A stretch of DNA of 64,000 nt from Theobroma cacao. Lineage: Eukaryota > Streptophyta > Magnoliopsida > Malvales > Malvaceae. The translations under genes and the position numbers were made by a program. The stretch lies in NCBI RefSeq assembly GCF_000208745.1, contig NC_030852.1, positions 1,875,539 through 1,939,538 of the forward strand. The letters run 5' to 3'. Positions 61,195 through 64,000 of this stretch are shown in pieces (the first letter of the stretch is position 1; each line of letters opens with the position of its first letter). Under the pieces are notes generated by a model. It was not told the DNA's origin, did not search any database, and saw only the letters and a program-made list of their open reading frames with translations.

Positions 61195-62310
61195 GAGAAA
61201 TAGTCATCTTCATAAACCTATTTTAGAAATAGCCTTCAATATAAAGTTAATTATTTTTATCCAATTTTAACTATGAGATGACAAAAATATCTTTAAAATT
61301 ATTTCAAACAAATTAAATACTCTCAATTTTTCTTTCTCGTCATTCGTCTGTTGTGCTCTCTAACAAAGCAACAAGCATGATATGATGAGTAACAATAAGT
61401 TCTTGGGTTTATTGGTATTGAGTTTTAATAATTCAAGTTTGGTAGAATATGCCTTAGCATGTAATAAATTGATTCATACCTTAACGTGTAACATTAGTAG
61501 GAAGAAGGAAGTTTTGGCGTGTAATATCTGGTACTAACATTTGGCGTGCAAAGCTTTGGTCTTAACGTGTAACATTTGTGATTCATGCCTTGGTGTGTAA
61601 CATCACTAGGAAGAAGGAAGTTTTGATGTGCAATATCTAGTGTTAACATCTGGCGTGTAACATCTGTTGCTAAAGTTTTGATATGTAACATCTACTTAAA
61701 CTTACAGTGTCATTTTGTTTTTCTTTTTTGTTATTAAACATGATGTGTAACTTACTCTTTGTATTTTACTATAGCATAAATTTTTAGAATTAAAACGTGT
61801 AATAACTTTTTTTCACTGTAACAATACTTTTTTGAACATAGCATGTAATAACAACATTTTTAAATGTAATTTGTTCTCTTTTTTTGTATTTCAGTGAGAT
61901 ATAAACTCTTGAAGTTAAACATTTTCACGATAGAAATTAAGTTTAAAATAAACAAAAATTTGACCTGAAAATAAAGATGTATTGAAAAATTATTCAACGT
62001 CAATGATGGGATGAAACAGATTTGGAAAAAACATATTATCCAAAATCCTCTAATTTGGATAATTAGTTTTTAGGTTTTTTTATTTGTTACTTGTAATCAT
62101 AAAAAAGAAATGACGTGTAAATTTTTTTTTCAACATGGTATATAATAATATTTTTTTCAACACGTTGAATATGAGAAGGTTTTATTAAGGGTAATTTTGT
62201 TCAAAAATCTTTTCTCTTGGCTAAAAATAATTAAAATTAAAAAGAAAGTTATTTTCGAAAACATTTTATCTTTGAGGGCTAAAAAAGATCGTCCTTGAAT
62301 TTAAAGCATA
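61195..62310. mobile_element. GTGTAACA-rich TIR element, copy 2
   Basis: The left end region (GTTAATTATTTTTATCCAA, about 61250) aligns with the inverse of the right end region (TTTAATTATTTTTAGCCAA), giving an imperfect terminal inverted repeat of roughly 90-110 bp. The interior (61470-61700) has at least eight versions of CGTGTAACAT(C/T) plus a repeated TAGGAAGAAGGAAGTTTTG. The right half matches 49370-49955. Long-TIR, non-coding; probably a Mutator-type non-autonomous element. Confidence 0.5.
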
Positions 62311-63528
62311 AAATAAAAACTTATTTGGATACAAAAAAATTAAACAAAAAGTTTATTCAAAAAAAGTGAAAAAAAAAGTCAAAGATTGGTTTAGTATTTA
62401 AATCTTCTTTTCTTCAAATTATTGAATCTTAACACAAATTGCTTGGAACTTATTATTTATAAATAAGGATTTTATGTTGTTTCAATATAATACTTTGATA
62501 AATTCCACGCAATTAAAAATTAGATAATTATTAAAATACAATAAATAATTGTTTAAAAATTAAAATAAAAAAAATCATGTTTCATGCCTAAAGGTTAAAA
62601 CCTATTCTTGTGTCCTCACTCCTACAATTTCTTTAGATACAACAATGTGGATTAAGATCATGATCATATACAATATACTCAAATTTAATAAAGAGTCAAG
62701 ATTATTAGAAAAATAGTACAAGAAACTAAGTAAGAAGGCTTGAGGCCTAGGGTAATACGGTTTTTAAAGAGTTGTTGCCTACTATGAAGATTTGCAGGTA
62801 AAGACTCTCCAAGATACAACAAGTCTATTGTAAAATTCTATTGAAAGTTGAAGTCTATTTTGAAAATACGTTTTCTTTTATAAACACTAAACTAGTGTGC
62901 TTTAAAGTTGTTTCTATAATGTTTTAATAGTGTCCATTAAAAACACTTGAACAATTAATCATTGTATTTCAACAGATGTATTTGTTAAAAAAAATTTCTC
63001 TTTATTTTAAGAGTTATATTTGAATCTGAAACATCTGAATAAAACTTTCAGTAAACCCAAATATTACAAACTATCTAATAAGGATTTGGATCATGAATGT
63101 CTAAACAAAGAAACTATAAGTTTAAGCTTTTTTTTTTTCTTATAATTAATTGAACCTTTCTTGGCTACTTGTAGCACTAATCAACAACGAATAAGACATT
63201 TAAATGCCCAACTTTTAATTCATCATTTTTTCTTATTTACATTAAAATTAAAGTTTATGGATGACTTTTGTTATTTTTTAGGTATCCAACTTCGACTATA
63301 TTATTTGAAATATTCTAGAAACTACTTGTTAAATACCTGAATATATTAAAAATTTGATTAAAATAAATTTAAAATCAATTTATGTATATTATTTATGAAA
63401 ATTAAAACTCAAAATCATATTTAGAGAAATTAATGAATTTTAGTAAGTATTACATTAATTATAAAAAATTTATAACAACAAATAATATATATAAAACTAA
63501 AATTTAATACTAAATATTAATATTTATA
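62311..63528. other. Intergenic AT-rich DNA
   Basis: No gene or repeat could be supported. Confidence 0.4.
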
Positions 63529-64000
63529 ATGTCAAAACCTGCTTTGTAAAATAGTTATAATGTCATTCACATGCTCGATAGAATGTTTGTATATTTAGGA
63601 AGTTCGAGAAATCATTAAAAGACGATATTGCCCCTAATGGTATCATTAAGTCGATTAAGCCTCGAACTAATTCAAATAGGAATTTTAAGGTGAAATTAAG
63701 AGTTTCACAATTCAGGGATGACTCAAAATGGTAATTCGGAGTTCGAGGATTAATTCGGAGTCAAACCGGAATTTTCACTATCTAGGGGCAAAATTATAAT
63801 TTTTCCACCCGCAGATAAAATTTGAGATTTTGAGAGAATTTAGATCACATTTGACAAATTGGAGAGTGGTATGAGTATAAGGGATGAAAAATATGTCTAT
63901 GGGCAATTTTTCAGTTTTTGGGGCAAAAATGTAATTTTTCACTTTACGGGGGCAAAAGTGTAATTTTTAAAAATTTACTCCACCAAAACTTTGGAAAAGT
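63529..64000 (+). mobile_element. Possible start of an LTR, cut by the window edge
   Basis: TGTCAAAACCTGCTTTG, then repeated phrases of the type GGGGCAAAA.TGTAATTTTTC (63784, 63919, 63950), which are characteristic of some plant gypsy LTRs. The element end lies beyond 64000, so there is no LTR pair to confirm it. Confidence 0.4.

Overview
The window is plant nuclear DNA, most likely from a eudicot and probably a rosid. The evidence is spliced genes with GT..AG introns, AT-rich intergenic DNA, plant-specific gene families (guard-cell-type aspartic protease, PLAC8/PCR, DUF761) and plant-type Tat/Ty3, MULE, Helitron and hAT-like elements. All calls come from reading the sequence; no database search was run.

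Left arm (1-16.3 kb): two intact genes lie in tandem on the minus strand. One is an intronless ASPG1-type aspartic protease (578-2053). The other is a 20-exon gene for the Golgi coiled-coil protein CASP (4842-16083), whose exons join in frame to 696 aa. From memory the Arabidopsis orthologues are also neighbouring loci, so this looks like conserved microsynteny. A decayed LINE-type RNase H lies between them.

Centre (17.3-48.4 kb): the whole 31 kb can be read as one nest of transposons. A Mutator-like element (TIRs of about 80 bp, perfect 11-bp flanking direct repeat, dead MuDR-type transposase on the right) is interrupted by an AT-rich hAT-like element. That element is interrupted by a Helitron (5' TC, 3' hairpin + CTAG, A/T target, dead RPA-like gene). 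The Helitron is interrupted by a Tat-lineage Ty3/gypsy retrotransposon with LTRs of about 2.1 kb. A later 6.4-kb tandem duplication copied part of the hAT-like element, the Helitron 5' end, the 5' LTR and gag, so there are three LTRs. The duplication joint carries a single plant telomere-type heptamer. All coding regions in the nest are broken.

Right arm (48.4-64 kb): an intact four-exon PLAC8/PCR-like gene (50184-51245, minus) is followed upstream by a decayed paralogue (about 52748-56270, minus). The paralogue's second intron contains an opposite-strand, 5'-truncated fragment of an LRX-type extensin gene ending near an A12 run, which looks like a retroposed 3' cDNA fragment. Further right are a small DUF761-type membrane-protein gene (59119-59568, minus), an orphan TIR of the same family as the big MULE, two copies of a GTGTAACA-rich TIR element, and what looks like the start of another LTR at the right edge. 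There are single N bases at 48967 and 58820.
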